Origin: GCA-020343675 sp964462945
GTDB taxonomy: Bacteria > Planctomycetota > Phycisphaerae > Sedimentisphaerales > Anaerobacaceae
Assembly (NCBI GenBank): GCA_964462945.1
Contig: CAYWZW010000018.1
Span: 7,143-71,142 of the forward strand
Reading direction: 5' to 3'
Length of the DNA stretch: 64,000 nucleotides
This document shows, one piece after another, positions 9,541 to 19,665 of this stretch (positions are counted from its first letter, which is position 1; each line of letters begins with the position of its first letter). Under the pieces are notes generated by a model. The model saw only the letters and a program-made list of their open reading frames with translations. It did not search any database and was not told where the DNA came from. The translations under genes were made by a program, and so were the position numbers.

Positions 9541-10290
9541 TCAAAGGGAAACCGGGCCGGTCTTTCTGGCTAATACTGCGCATGCCTGTCCTGAGGCCAA
9601 ACTATATCTCGGCACCCATCTCTCGACGATCAACCCGCACTTGTGGACTTCTTTGGCAAAAGCACTGCGACTGAGACGGAGGCGATGTTGGGTTCCGGGC
9701 TCATGAGATTTCCACTTCTGACAACGTGGGGTATCATAGATCATTGAGTTGCAGAAGAAGGAAACAACAATCGGTCCGGAACATATCCTTCGAAGCTCTG
9801 TCAAAATCAGTTGACGTATTTGAGATTCGGGCAGGCAACACAATTGATTTACGATTGCCGCGCCAAAGCGATCGTCTTCAAAACCGGTCTGGAAAATGTC
9901 CACAACTTGGAAATTATCTTTGTCATTGATGCAGTCTTCACCAAGCACACCGCCATACAGGTGCATCCGCGCAACTACATGAGAAGAGGAGTCTGCGGAC
10001 GTGACCCTGTAACCCAGCTTTTTTAGAAGTGGTAAAAGCCGGCTGCATCCACAGGGCCAGTTTAGTACGGACGTGCCGCGAGGCACAGCTTTCAAAGCCT
10101 TGGCGACATACTTCTCTTCACGGCGTTTCTCTGCCGTGCCTTCGAACGGTCCAACAGGCTGGCTGAGTCCACGCTTACCGCCAACACCACCAGCACGCCT
10201 GGGAACGGAGTCATCCCTCACGGGGGTAACCACAGGTGTCTCATGCCGTTTCAGTGCCCGGTTCTTCTCAGCGTCTTTTGTTCTTCCCAT
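9541..10290 (-). CDS. Class I SAM-dependent methyltransferase
   Basis: A protein of 249 residues from the ATG at 10290. The Rossmann motif I reads VLNWPCGCSRLLPLLKKLGY, close to the VLDxPCGxGR of Methyltransf_11 enzymes, and motif II-like residues follow (VTSADSSSHVV). The first 60 residues are basic and low in structure. The C-terminal part (IVVSFFCNSMIYDTPR) fits small-molecule methyltransferases. The substrate is unknown. It lies between the metal efflux operon and the two-component genes, on the strand opposite the lipid A operon, and may be unrelated to either. Confidence 0.7.
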   Translation of the reverse strand: MGRTKDAEKNRALKRHETPVVTPVRDDSVPRRAGGVGGKRGLSQPVGPFEGTAEKRREEKYVAKALKAVPRGTSVLNWPCGCSRLLPLLKKLGYRVTSADSSSHVVARMHLYGGVLGEDCINDKDNFQVVDIFQTGFEDDRFGAAIVNQLCCLPESQIRQLILTELRRICSGPIVVSFFCNSMIYDTPRCQKWKSHEPGTQHRLRLSRSAFAKEVHKCGLIVERWVPRYSLASGQACAVLARKTGPVSL

Positions 10291-10514
10291 TTTCAAGAGC
10301 AGGGACAAAAGTCAATTCTGTCTGGCCAACGACGCCATTCCGAATTTACTTATGATAACAAATCATTCCTTAAAATAAGCTGAAGACCCACTCAAGAAGT
10401 AATAGTCTCCGAAAGAGCTATTTCACAGGACCATAGCATCTGGTACAATGGCACGGCTCAGATTGTGTGAAGAAACTGGACGCATACAAATTAGAGGATA
10501 TGTCCGAGATAGAT

Positions 10515-11195
10515 ATGCGTGTGCTGATCATTGAGGATGAGGTCAGAATAGCTCGCAACATAACCAAGGTGCTGGACGAAGAGTATTCCTGGGCTGCGGA
10601 GATTTGCACCGATGGAGAAGACGGACGGCACATGGCTATGACGAATCCCTATGACCTGATCATTCTTGATCTGGGCCTTCCCAAAATCGGAGGCATTGAG
10701 ATTCTCAGGGACCTTCGGGACAGAGGTATGACTACTCCTGTACTTATCTTGACAGCAAGGGACGATACCCGCGATGTCATTCAAGGGCTTGAAACAGGCA
10801 GCGACGATTATGTGGTCAAACCCTTTGATATGAAGGAGCTAATGGCTCGCTGTAAGGCGTTGGTGCGCCGTTCGTACGGCCGGGCTGCCTCTGTAATAGA
10901 GGTCGGAGATATAAGTATAAACACGGCCAGGCATCAGGTCATGTTCCGCGGCAAGCCGGTACGGCTGTCCGCCATGGAATACCGCCTGCTGGAGTACCTG
11001 GCAATGCGAACTGGAGAAGTAGTATCTAAAGCTGATATTGCCGAACATCTGTATAGCTCCTATGCAGAGAACTTCTCCAATGTTGTGGAGGTGTATATCT
11101 GCTCGCTGCGAAAGAAACTTGGGTCGGGATCGAACCGTGAAGTGATTCATACCCTCCGAAATCAGGGTTACGTACTTGGAGAGCTACACGCATGA
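10515..11195 (+). CDS. OmpR/PhoB-family response regulator
   Basis: About 226 residues from ATG 10515 (MRVLIIEDEV). Receiver domain residues include Glu7-Asp8, the phospho-acceptor Asp52 (LDLGLPKIGG) and the conserved Thr and Lys of LILTARD and VVKPFD. The C-terminal winged helix (about 130-226) ends with the RNQGYVLG motif of OmpR regulators. Starts at GTG 10467 or ATG 10500 are possible but weakly supported by homology. A possible promoter (TTTCAC, 17 bp, TACAAT) lies near 10420-10447. Its stop overlaps the kinase start. By position it probably controls the downstream aminoarabinose genes, as PmrA does in enterobacteria. This is inference. Confidence 0.88.
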   Translation: MRVLIIEDEVRIARNITKVLDEEYSWAAEICTDGEDGRHMAMTNPYDLIILDLGLPKIGGIEILRDLRDRGMTTPVLILTARDDTRDVIQGLETGSDDYVVKPFDMKELMARCKALVRRSYGRAASVIEVGDISINTARHQVMFRGKPVRLSAMEYRLLEYLAMRTGEVVSKADIAEHLYSSYAENFSNVVEVYICSLRKKLGSGSNREVIHTLRNQGYVLGELHA

Positions 11196-12607
11196 TTTGC
11201 CTTTCCCTGAAGTGGCGTGTGTCGCTGTGGGTCTCCACCGTGCTGGTGGCCGTTATCGCCACTGTCTCCATTGTGGCGTATGTCGAGTTTGAAGAATCTC
11301 ATCTTCGGGAGATTGACCGAACGCTGCTGGCGATGGCTAACGGCATCGCGGCAAGCTTGGATGACCATGAGAGCAAAGAGGAATCGGCAGAGGAAATTCG
11401 TGCAGTCACAGCAATCTCAGACCCAAACACTCCCAATTTCCCATATCGCATTTGGATGGAGGGTTCTTCCACTGATTGGCTTGCCAGTGATGCGCCAGAC
11501 AGCGAATACGGACGCTGGTTACGCGAGCTTCCAGGCCGGAGCAGCGCGCCACGAGAAGAACCTACCTTTGTGAACATCGGACGTCCTCACGATGAATGTA
11601 GAGCTGTTTGGATGCGTCACAGGATTGATGAGGAGGGGATCGTGAATATCGTGGTGGCGGGCTCCAGCCACTTTACTTACCACGAGTTGTATGAGTTTCT
11701 GCGGTTGCTGCTCGTTCTGGGGGCAAGCCTTATCGCAGGCTCAGTGGTTGCAATTATGTGGACCGTTCGATGCGGCCTGCGTCCTATCGATGTGACCGCA
11801 AAACGATTGCAGGACATAGCACACCCGAATGTCAAAGAGGCTATCTTCGACGAAAAAAAGGTGCCGAAGGAATTGCGTCCCTTCGTGCGAGCACTAACCG
11901 ATATGCTTGACCGTCTGAACAGCGTCTTGCGGCAGCAAAAACAATTTACCTCCGACGCCGCCCATGAGCTGCGCACGCCTCTAACTTTGGCCAAGAGTAC
12001 CCTTCAAGCGACCCAGATGCAGCAAAGACAAGCAGATGAATACAGTCACGCAATTGGCGATGCGCTGGAGGATATTGCCCGCATGGAGCAGCTTATAGGA
12101 CAACTGCTGGTCTTGGCCCGTATGGACGAAGTTAACGGGCAGACCGCCACTGCGGAGGTCGAGTTGGATGTGCTGCTGGGCGAGCTTGCAGAAACCTATG
12201 ACAAGAAGGCAAGGCAAGCGGGAGGCAAAGTGATCCTTGCGGAGCCATCTGCTACAACCGTTCGGGGCGATTTGGACGAGTTGGCCCGCCTGTTCGGCAA
12301 TGTTCTCGACAATGCGGTCAGATATGGGCCGTCCGGCGGGACCGTTCGCATAGCCTTGAGATGTGGACCTGACGGCTATGCCACCGTGTGCATTCATGAC
12401 GAGGGAGGGAATATCCCCCCTGACGCGATGCCGCACCTGTTTGACCGCTTCTACCGGGTGGACCACTCACGTTCCAGTTCGACCGGCGGAGCCGGCCTGG
12501 GGTTGGCTATCGCTCGGCAGATCGCCCGTCGCCACAACGGAGATATTTCAATCATCTCAAGTCCTGACTCCGGCACGCTTGTTTCCATCGGGTTGGCCCG
12601 CATATAG
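11192..12607 (+). CDS. Sensor histidine kinase
   Basis: A 471-residue membrane kinase overlapping the regulator gene by ATGA. Transmembrane helix 1 is at about 10-30 and helix 2 at about 170-192, with a periplasmic sensor of about 135 residues between them. A HAMP domain follows, then a HisKA dimerisation helix with phospho-acceptor His258 in SDAAHELRTPL. The HATPase_c domain has an N box (NVLDNAVRYG), a G1 box (HDEGGNIPPD) and a G2 box (GGAGLGLAI). Overall it resembles PmrB/QseC-type kinases. The signal is unknown. A metal or cationic peptide stress signal is plausible given the neighbours. Confidence 0.88.
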   Translation: MICLSLKWRVSLWVSTVLVAVIATVSIVAYVEFEESHLREIDRTLLAMANGIAASLDDHESKEESAEEIRAVTAISDPNTPNFPYRIWMEGSSTDWLASDAPDSEYGRWLRELPGRSSAPREEPTFVNIGRPHDECRAVWMRHRIDEEGIVNIVVAGSSHFTYHELYEFLRLLLVLGASLIAGSVVAIMWTVRCGLRPIDVTAKRLQDIAHPNVKEAIFDEKKVPKELRPFVRALTDMLDRLNSVLRQQKQFTSDAAHELRTPLTLAKSTLQATQMQQRQADEYSHAIGDALEDIARMEQLIGQLLVLARMDEVNGQTATAEVELDVLLGELAETYDKKARQAGGKVILAEPSATTVRGDLDELARLFGNVLDNAVRYGPSGGTVRIALRCGPDGYATVCIHDEGGNIPPDAMPHLFDRFYRVDHSRSSSTGGAGLGLAIARQIARRHNGDISIISSPDSGTLVSIGLARI

Positions 12608-12813
12608 CGGACCCAGGCCCTATCCAAACCAAATTCCCCATTTTAAATTCAGCCGGCTTTCCTGAAGTCTTCAGCCTATCTTAAGGTTCCGTAGTTATAC
12701 TTGGACCAAATAATCGGGGTCTGTGTATGTCGAGGGAGATGTGAAGGACCATGTAGTCGGCAGTCAGCCGGGGATCGTAGCTCTTGAAAAGTGATTTGAC
12801 AGGCAGCAACGAT

Positions 12814-14532
12814 ATGATCTTTATCAGGAACGGCTGGCCGGAGGGCTTGCTGCTCTTGGTAGGCGCTTTGGTTCTCTTATTTTGGGGGATTGGAGACCGC
12901 AGCTTGTGGGCTTCTGAAGGGCGATGGGCCGAGATCACGCGCGAGATGTTTATCAGCGGGGATTTTTTCCATCCAACCATCGGGGGCGAGCCTTACTTTG
13001 ACAAGCCGCTACTGACGTATTGGCTCATTGCAGCATTTTCGGCCGTAACCGGTCGATTGGACGAGTTCATCATCCGGCTGCCCAGTGCGTTGGCCGCACT
13101 CGTGACGCTGGTCTGTACCGTGTATCTGGGCCGGCGTTTATGGTCTCGGCAAGCAGGCTGGCTGGCCGGCGGTCTCTTGCTAACCAGCTATGGCCTGCTG
13201 ATGTATTCACACGTGGCCAGTGCTGAGACGGAGAACCTGGCCGCAGTGATGCTTGCAGTGACTTGGTACTGGACCCGGCGGCAACGTCCGGGCTTCGTGA
13301 TGTTTCTCGTCTTCTACCTGATTATGTTTGTTGGCTCTCATACGAAGGGATTGACGGCGTTCGTGGTGCCGGTGTTAGCGGTACTGCCGGATCTTCTGCG
13401 GCAGCGGCGTTGGCGATGGTTGTTGCGGCCGTCGCACTGGCTGGCCCTGGGAATCGGCGTTGGCGTTTACTTCGGGCCGTTTGTGTGTGCAGCCCTGAGC
13501 CGGCCGGAAGGTTATCAGCAAAGCGGGTTGTCCCTGGTGTTTCGGGAAAATATCCTGCGGTATGTGCAACCTTTCGACCACAAAGGCCCGATTTACCTTT
13601 ACCTGGGTGCTGTGCCTTTACTAACCTTGCCGTGGGTGCCGATCTTGGTTGGTGCATTGGTCGCGTCGATTAGCAGTTGGAAAAAGCTTGATGCCAATAC
13701 TCGCTGGCTGATACAGGCGATACTGATAATCTTTGTCTTCTTTACGCTATCCGGCTCCCGGCGGAGCTACTACATACTTCCCATTTTACCTTTTTGCATG
13801 CTTCTGACGGCGGTGTTCCTGGTGGAACTGGGCCAAGAGTGTGTTAGAACGCATCGAGACCGGGGCTTGCGGATCCAAAAACACGCTTTGATCGTTGTGG
13901 CCGTCTTGGAATTGGTCCTGGGGCCTGTCGCTGTGTGGTTCCTTGTGAGCAGGAGGGGTTGGGAATTGCCGAGTCTCTTGGGCTGGTCGTTCCTATTTGT
14001 CGCATTGGGGGCCCTGCTTGTGGGCGCCGTCGCATACAGGGTGGCCGGAAGAATGCTGCGGGGTGGTCAGCCGCAAACCATCTGGGCGTTGATCCTGATG
14101 GCGGGCGTCCTCCAGGGTGGCGTTTTTGCCTGGCAGTACAACATTCTGGACTCCTGTCGCACCGAACGGCCGTTTGCCCTGTGGATGAAGGTGGCAGTTG
14201 CATCGTTGCCACGTGAGCGAGTCGCGTTCGTGCATCGATGCGAAGACAGACTGCTTTTCTATATGGAGTGGGATCCGCCCGTAACACTCCTGACCGATGA
14301 AAATGCCTTGCGGGCATTCCTCGAAAGTGACGAACCTGGCATAGTAATCTCCCAGGGCAGATATGTTACTGAAACGGCTGCGTCAATGTTGCCCTCCCAG
14401 CCGGCGTATGCGGAGACCCGCTACACGTGGGAATCTCCAGATGTATGCCAAAAGAAATTGAAGGCGTGGCTTATCAATGCGGACCTTTCGCAGATCGCCC
14501 TGGAGAGTCAGGAGGCGAATCGTGCGAAGTGA
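12814..14532 (+). CDS. ArnT-like membrane glycosyltransferase (GT39/GT83 family)
   Basis: About 572 residues with some 11-12 predicted transmembrane helices. The first periplasmic loop carries DRSLWASEGRWAEITREM and the PYFDKPLLTYW motif shared by lipid-phosphate-sugar-dependent transferases such as ArnT. The acidic site reads S-E rather than the DET of classical ArnT. It should transfer a sugar from an undecaprenyl carrier to a lipid or protein acceptor at the outer face of the inner membrane. The stop overlaps the arnB start, so it is the first biosynthetic gene of the operon. It is the more divergent of two ArnT-like genes here. The acceptor may differ from lipid A. Confidence 0.75.
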   Translation: MIFIRNGWPEGLLLLVGALVLLFWGIGDRSLWASEGRWAEITREMFISGDFFHPTIGGEPYFDKPLLTYWLIAAFSAVTGRLDEFIIRLPSALAALVTLVCTVYLGRRLWSRQAGWLAGGLLLTSYGLLMYSHVASAETENLAAVMLAVTWYWTRRQRPGFVMFLVFYLIMFVGSHTKGLTAFVVPVLAVLPDLLRQRRWRWLLRPSHWLALGIGVGVYFGPFVCAALSRPEGYQQSGLSLVFRENILRYVQPFDHKGPIYLYLGAVPLLTLPWVPILVGALVASISSWKKLDANTRWLIQAILIIFVFFTLSGSRRSYYILPILPFCMLLTAVFLVELGQECVRTHRDRGLRIQKHALIVVAVLELVLGPVAVWFLVSRRGWELPSLLGWSFLFVALGALLVGAVAYRVAGRMLRGGQPQTIWALILMAGVLQGGVFAWQYNILDSCRTERPFALWMKVAVASLPRERVAFVHRCEDRLLFYMEWDPPVTLLTDENALRAFLESDEPGIVISQGRYVTETAASMLPSQPAYAETRYTWESPDVCQKKLKAWLINADLSQIALESQEANRAK

Positions 14533-15673
14533 CTTTTTGCCTTTTTCCCGGCCCTCCATCAGTGAAAAGGATATTGCTGGTGTTGTGGAAGTTCTTCGTT
14601 CCGGCTGGCTGACAACCGGTCCGAAGACGGCCGAGTTTGAACAGGCATTTTGTGACTATATTGGATGCCCCGGGGCTGTGGCGCTGTCCTCAGCAACCGC
14701 TGGAATGCACCTTGTTCTCGAAGCGCTGGGCATTGGCGCTGGAGACGAAGTCATAACGCCATCGATGACGTGGGTTTCTACTGTGAATCTGACTGTTCTT
14801 GCGGGCGCCACCCCCATTTTCGTCGATGTGGACCGCGATACACTGATGGCTTCGCCCGAATCTATAGAGGCGTGCCTGACGGCCAGGACACGGCTTATCG
14901 TCCCGGTGCATTTTGCCGGGGCGCCGGTAGATATCGAGCCGATTCGCAAGCTGGCTGCAAGCAAGAACGTTTTGCTTGTTGAGGATGCCGCCCATGCTCT
15001 GGGCACGCAATATAAGGGCGAGCGGGTTGGCTGCAGGGGAACTTCGATTTTTTCTTTTCACCCGATCAAGAACATCACCACCGGCGAAGGCGGGATGTTT
15101 TGCTCGGATGATCTGGAGCTGGTAAATCGTATTCGGCGGCTGAAGTTTCATGGTCTTGGGGCGGACGCTCATGATCGCCACACCCAGGGCAGGTCTCCAC
15201 AGGCCGAGGTGCTGGAGCCGGGCTACAAGTACAACATGACGGATATATCGGCTGTCCTGGGGACAAGTCAACTGGCGCGAGTGGATGCTTTCAACAATCG
15301 CCGGGCGGAGCTGGCCATGAGATACCGCGAACGTCTGGAGCAGGTCGATGAGATTCTGCCGCTTTGCGACCCACCGTACTCGATAAAGCACGCCTGGCAC
15401 CTTTTCATTGTGCGCCTGGACACGGACAAAACCAGGCTGAGCCGGGATGATTTCATGCGGGAGCTTAAACAGAGGAATATCGGAACCGGACTTCACTTCC
15501 GCGCCGTGCACCTTCAGAAGTATTACACCGAATCAATGGGCACACGCCGCGGCATGCTGCCGAACACCGAGTGGAATTCAGACCGGATCTGCTCGCTTCC
15601 ACTTTTTCCGGAGATGACTCTTGATGATGTGGATGATGTCGTGAATACGATCAAGGAGGTTTTGAGTAAATGA
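14522..15673 (+). CDS. arnB: UDP-Ara4O aminotransferase ArnB (DegT/DnrJ/EryC1/StrS family)
   Basis: A PLP enzyme of 383 residues that makes UDP-4-amino-4-deoxy-L-arabinose. The GTG start at 14522 is preceded by a perfect AGGAGG six bases upstream and overlaps the preceding stop. A longer in-frame start would add 15 Arg-rich residues. The PLP lysine lies in FSFHPIKNITTGEGG, and the fold signatures SGWLTTGPKTAEFE and VEDAAHALGT are present. Length matches ArnB (about 380). It overlaps arnC by ATGA. Other sugar aminotransferases share this fold, but the complete arn context makes ArnB the best assignment. Confidence 0.87.
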   Translation: MRSDFLPFSRPSISEKDIAGVVEVLRSGWLTTGPKTAEFEQAFCDYIGCPGAVALSSATAGMHLVLEALGIGAGDEVITPSMTWVSTVNLTVLAGATPIFVDVDRDTLMASPESIEACLTARTRLIVPVHFAGAPVDIEPIRKLAASKNVLLVEDAAHALGTQYKGERVGCRGTSIFSFHPIKNITTGEGGMFCSDDLELVNRIRRLKFHGLGADAHDRHTQGRSPQAEVLEPGYKYNMTDISAVLGTSQLARVDAFNNRRAELAMRYRERLEQVDEILPLCDPPYSIKHAWHLFIVRLDTDKTRLSRDDFMRELKQRNIGTGLHFRAVHLQKYYTESMGTRRGMLPNTEWNSDRICSLPLFPEMTLDDVDDVVNTIKEVLSK

Positions 15674-16665
15674 ATGAGGCAGATGTGATATCCATTGTTG
15701 TCCCTGTTTTTAACGAGCAGGAAAACCTCCATGAGTTGATTCGGCGATGTACAGAATCCTGCAGCGGGATGGGAAGGCCGTTCGAGCTCATTCTTGTGGA
15801 CGACGGCAGTGCAGACTCCTCGCCGATGATCATCACAGAAGCGGCCGAACAGGAGGGCGGCAAAGTTGTAGGGGTTTTGTTGAATCGAAATTATGGCCAG
15901 CACGCTGCGGTTATGGCAGGCTTTGCGGAGTCAAAAGGCGACATTGTTGTGACCCTGGACGCTGATTTGCAGAACCCCCCGGAGGAAATTCCCAAGCTGG
16001 TCAAGAAGATGGAGGAAGGATTTGACGTAGTCGGCAGCGTTAGGGTCCCGAGGTGTGACAGCTTTTTCCGCAGGCTTGCTTCCCTCATAGTCAACAAGGT
16101 CGCCCAAAAGGCCACGGGTGTGGTTATGCACGATTACGGCTGTATGCTGCGTGCCTACCGCCGGCACATAGTGGGTGCCATGCTTCAGTGTGACGAGAGA
16201 AGTACATTTATCCCCGTGCTGGCCAACAGTTTTGCCCGGCAGGCGACAGAAATTGAGGTACGCCATGAGACGCGTTCCAACGGTCAGTCAAAGTATAGTC
16301 TGTGGAAGCTCATTAACCTTCAGTTTGATTTGCTAACCAGTATGACAACGTTCCCCCTGCGGGTCCTGAGCGTCCTGGGCGCCGTGATATCGACGGCGGG
16401 CGTGGGATTCGGCGTCTTCCTGCTGATCATGAGGTTGATTCATGGACCGGCATGGGCCGCCGAAGGCGTCTTCACGCTCTTTGCTGTTCTCTTCATTTTC
16501 GTGGGTGCTCAATTCGTTGGAATGGGCTTGCTCGGAGAATATATCGGTCGAATCTACCACGACGTCAGGGCCAGACCCCGCTACTTTGTACATAGGGTAG
16601 TTGGGCGAGGCGAGAAGCACGAAGACGCGATGCGGACTCAAATAGAGTCGGAGGTCATGATATGA
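15670..16665 (+). CDS. arnC: Undecaprenyl-phosphate Ara4FN transferase ArnC (GT2 family)
   Basis: A 331-residue GT-A enzyme that loads formylated aminoarabinose onto undecaprenyl phosphate. The N-terminal IVVPVFNEQENL, the DDGSADSS nucleotide-binding motif and the DADLQNPPEEIP metal-binding motif are all typical of ArnC/DPM1 enzymes. Two transmembrane helices lie at about 230-255 and 265-290. A strong AAGGAGG precedes the start. It overlaps arnB and arnA by 4 bp at each end. The length is close to the 322 residues of E. coli ArnC. Confidence 0.88.
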   Translation: MNEADVISIVVPVFNEQENLHELIRRCTESCSGMGRPFELILVDDGSADSSPMIITEAAEQEGGKVVGVLLNRNYGQHAAVMAGFAESKGDIVVTLDADLQNPPEEIPKLVKKMEEGFDVVGSVRVPRCDSFFRRLASLIVNKVAQKATGVVMHDYGCMLRAYRRHIVGAMLQCDERSTFIPVLANSFARQATEIEVRHETRSNGQSKYSLWKLINLQFDLLTSMTTFPLRVLSVLGAVISTAGVGFGVFLLIMRLIHGPAWAAEGVFTLFAVLFIFVGAQFVGMGLLGEYIGRIYHDVRARPRYFVHRVVGRGEKHEDAMRTQIESEVMI

Positions 16666-18761
16666 AGTCTGTCGTTTTGGCCTATCACAATATCGGTTGT
16701 GTCGGAATCAAAGCCCTGCTGCGGAACGGCTTCCAGATCGCCGCCGTTTTTACCCACAAGGATAACACGCGGGAAAATGTCTGGTTTGATTCCGTGGCGG
16801 AGCTTGCCGCATCGCGGGGCATTCCCGTTTTCGCTCCCGATGATATCAACCATCCGTTGTGGGTAAAGAGGATCAAAGAGCTCGCCCCGGACATCATTTT
16901 CTCCTTCTATTACAGAAACATGATCAAACAGCCCATTTTGGACACGCCGCCTGCCGGGTGTCTCAATCTGCACGGTTCCCTTCTGCCAAAATACCGGGGC
17001 AGATGCCCGATCAACTGGGTTCTGGTCAAGGGGGAGAAAGAAACGGGTGTGACCCTGCATTACATGACTCCGAGGCCGGATGACGGTGACATCGTCCATC
17101 AGAAAAAGATCACGATTACCGACGACGATACGGCCAGGTCCTTGCATGACAAAGCCGCTCAAACGGCTTCCATTTTGCTTGACGAGGTACTGCCGCAACT
17201 GAAGAATGGAACGGCACTGCGAGAACCTCAGGACCATTCAAAGGCAACGTACTACGGCGGCCGAGGCCCGGCGGACGGCCACATCGACTGGACCACTGAA
17301 GCCGAACGGGTCCGGAATCTCGTCCGTGCCGTGACCCGACCATACCCGGGCGCTTTCAGTTATATCGCCAACGAGAAATGCGTGTTCTGGACGGTTTCTA
17401 AAGTCCCTCACTACGGAGAAACATTGGACCCCGGCACCGTCGTCTCGACAGATCCTCTTGTGATTGTATGCGGCAGGGATGCGGTGCGCGTGGATTTTGG
17501 CCAGACGGAAAAAGGGGTGTATGTGAACGGCGCCCAACTGGCTCACGAGTTTAACTTGGCTAAAGGCATGAGATTCGGCCCCAGTTCAAATAGTCGGATT
17601 GAAATGACCAAGAAGAAGCACGTCCTGATTCTTGGAGCCAACGGCTTCATCGGCAGTGCCTTGAGCGAGCGCCTGCTCCGCAACGAAAAATACGAGGTCC
17701 ACGGGATGGACCTTCGGTCAGACTACATTGGACATTTGATTGGCAGGCCTGGATTTCATTTTGAAGAAGGTGACATCTCAATCCATCGCGAGTGGACGGA
17801 ATACCATATCAGGAAGTGCGATATCGTGATTCCTCTGGTGGCTATTGCAACGCCGATCGAATATACGCGCAATCCGATAGGTGTGTTTGAGCTGGATTTT
17901 GAAGAGAATCTGCGAGTCGTCCGGTATTGTGTGAAATATAAAAAGCGGATCGTTTTCCCGTCCACCTCTGAAGTGTATGGCATGTGCGACGAGAAAGAAT
18001 TTGATGAAGACAACTCCAAACTGGTTCTGGGGCCCATCCGGATGCAGCGATGGATATATTCGTGCTGCAAGCAATTGCTCGACAGGGTCATCTGGGCCTA
18101 CGGACAGAAAGAGGGACTCCAGTTCACTCTGTTCCGGCCGTTCAACTGGATCGGGCCCAAGCTGGATAGCCTAACTTCTGCGCGAATCGGCAGCTCCCGT
18201 GCCATCACACAACTGATTCTCAATCTTGTGGAAGGCACACCCATTCTGCTTATTGACGGTGGAAAGCAGAAACGCTGCTTCACGGACGTCTCAGATGGCA
18301 TCGAGTGCCTGTATCGAATAATCGAGAATAAGAAAGGCGTCTGTGACGGCAAGATAATCAACATTGGTGATCCCGATAACGAGGTCAGCATCAGGGGGCT
18401 TGCAGAGATGCTGTTAGCCAAATTCGAACAGCATCCGCTTCGTCCGAAGTTTCCTCCTTTTGCAGGTTTTCGGCTGGTTGAGAGCAGCTCCTACTACGGA
18501 AGCGGCTACGAGGATGTACAGTACAGAAAACCAAGCATCCGGAATGCAAAGAAACTGCTTGGCTGGGCGCCCGCCGTCAATCTGGAGCAGTCTGTCGAAC
18601 AGACACTCGATTTTTTCCTGCGGGAGAGCATAGAGTGTGCAGAGTTTGTGCAGCGTTCGGAGTCGAGGCCGCCAGGTCCACATAAAATAGTTTCGGTGTC
18701 CCACGATGGTGATAAGAAGTCCCCGGAGTTGAAGGTTCATGAAAGTGGGCTTGAGGATTGA
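16662..18761 (+). CDS. arnA: Bifunctional UDP-glucuronate decarboxylase / UDP-Ara4N formyltransferase ArnA
   Basis: A 699-residue fusion matching ArnA. The N-terminal formyltransferase half has NLHGSLLPKYRGRCPINW (catalytic Asn and His) and RPDDGDIV with the catalytic Asp. The decarboxylase half begins at about residue 315 with LILGANGFIGS and carries PSTSEVYGMC (Ser-Glu site), YSCCKQLLDRVIWAYG (Tyr-x3-Lys) and RKPSIRNAKKLLGW (the active-site Arg). E. coli ArnA has 660 residues, and the excess here is a charged C-terminal tail of about 40 residues. The last 23 bases overlap arnD. Both activities appear intact from the residues seen. Confidence 0.92.
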   Translation: MKSVVLAYHNIGCVGIKALLRNGFQIAAVFTHKDNTRENVWFDSVAELAASRGIPVFAPDDINHPLWVKRIKELAPDIIFSFYYRNMIKQPILDTPPAGCLNLHGSLLPKYRGRCPINWVLVKGEKETGVTLHYMTPRPDDGDIVHQKKITITDDDTARSLHDKAAQTASILLDEVLPQLKNGTALREPQDHSKATYYGGRGPADGHIDWTTEAERVRNLVRAVTRPYPGAFSYIANEKCVFWTVSKVPHYGETLDPGTVVSTDPLVIVCGRDAVRVDFGQTEKGVYVNGAQLAHEFNLAKGMRFGPSSNSRIEMTKKKHVLILGANGFIGSALSERLLRNEKYEVHGMDLRSDYIGHLIGRPGFHFEEGDISIHREWTEYHIRKCDIVIPLVAIATPIEYTRNPIGVFELDFEENLRVVRYCVKYKKRIVFPSTSEVYGMCDEKEFDEDNSKLVLGPIRMQRWIYSCCKQLLDRVIWAYGQKEGLQFTLFRPFNWIGPKLDSLTSARIGSSRAITQLILNLVEGTPILLIDGGKQKRCFTDVSDGIECLYRIIENKKGVCDGKIINIGDPDNEVSIRGLAEMLLAKFEQHPLRPKFPPFAGFRLVESSSYYGSGYEDVQYRKPSIRNAKKLLGWAPAVNLEQSVEQTLDFFLRESIECAEFVQRSESRPPGPHKIVSVSHDGDKKSPELKVHESGLED

Positions 18762-19665
18762 CGTCGATACTTTCAGAGGGACTAGGTACGGCGTGCCGAA
18801 CCTGTGCAAGCTTTTGGCCGGCCATTCCATAATCGCGACATTCTTCTTCTCGGTTGGCCCGGACAATATGGGCCGGCACCTATGGCGGCTGCTCCGGCCC
18901 GCATTCCTCTGGAAGATGCTCAGAACGAGAGCTGCAAGCCTATACGGATGGGATATTCTTCTGAGAGGCACGTTCTGGCCGGGACCCGTCATCGGGGAAA
19001 GGCTCGGCCCCATAGTACGCTCGACGTTTGAGGCCGGCCATGAGGTCGGCCTGCATGCGTGGGACCACCATGCGTGGCAGGCCCGCATCAATGCCATGGA
19101 CGACGATGCCCTCTACGGCGAACTTAAAAAAGGCTACGATCTGCTCGCAAAAATTCTCGGAAGACCTCCTACCTGTTCGGCTGTACCCGGATGGAAGTGC
19201 AATGAGGCGGTTCTTCTGGCCAAGAGTCGTTTTCCATTCGAGTATAACAGTGATTGCAGAGGTCAGAGCATATTTCGGCCTATCGCAGGCGGCAGAGAGC
19301 TTCTTCAACCGCAGATTCCTGTTACCCTGCCGACATACGATGAAGTGGTTGGCCGTAACGGCGTGACGGATAGCAACTACAATGACTACATGCTTTCCCT
19401 GCTTGACCCTGCGAAGCTCAATGTGCTGACAGTGCACGCTGAGGTCGAGGGCATTGCCTGCCTGGAGATGTTCGAGCAATTCGTGAAGAGGGCTTCCTCA
19501 AAAGGCTTCTCGTTCGTTCCTCTGGGAGTCTTGCTCGAAGAATACCCACAAAGTGACCCTACTACCATCGCTGCAAGAGAAATCCCCGGGCGTCAAGGGT
19601 GGGTTTGCTGTCAGTCAGATTCCTCCGTTCTATCGCCAGAGAACCGAATTCTAGAGATGCGCTAA
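18739..19665 (+). CDS. arnD: Ara4FN-phosphoundecaprenol deformylase ArnD (polysaccharide deacetylase)
   Basis: A 308-residue NodB-fold enzyme that removes the formyl group before transfer to lipid A. The metal-binding Asp lies in LRIDVDTFRGT and the His residues in EVGLHAWDHHAWQ. The PTCSAVPGWKC and NVLTVHAEVEG segments follow ArnD. The length is near that of E. coli ArnD (296). It overlaps the end of arnA by 23 bp, which supports coupling. No arnE/arnF flippase genes are seen downstream. Confidence 0.9.
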   Translation: MKVGLRIDVDTFRGTRYGVPNLCKLLAGHSIIATFFFSVGPDNMGRHLWRLLRPAFLWKMLRTRAASLYGWDILLRGTFWPGPVIGERLGPIVRSTFEAGHEVGLHAWDHHAWQARINAMDDDALYGELKKGYDLLAKILGRPPTCSAVPGWKCNEAVLLAKSRFPFEYNSDCRGQSIFRPIAGGRELLQPQIPVTLPTYDEVVGRNGVTDSNYNDYMLSLLDPAKLNVLTVHAEVEGIACLEMFEQFVKRASSKGFSFVPLGVLLEEYPQSDPTTIAAREIPGRQGWVCCQSDSSVLSPENRILEMR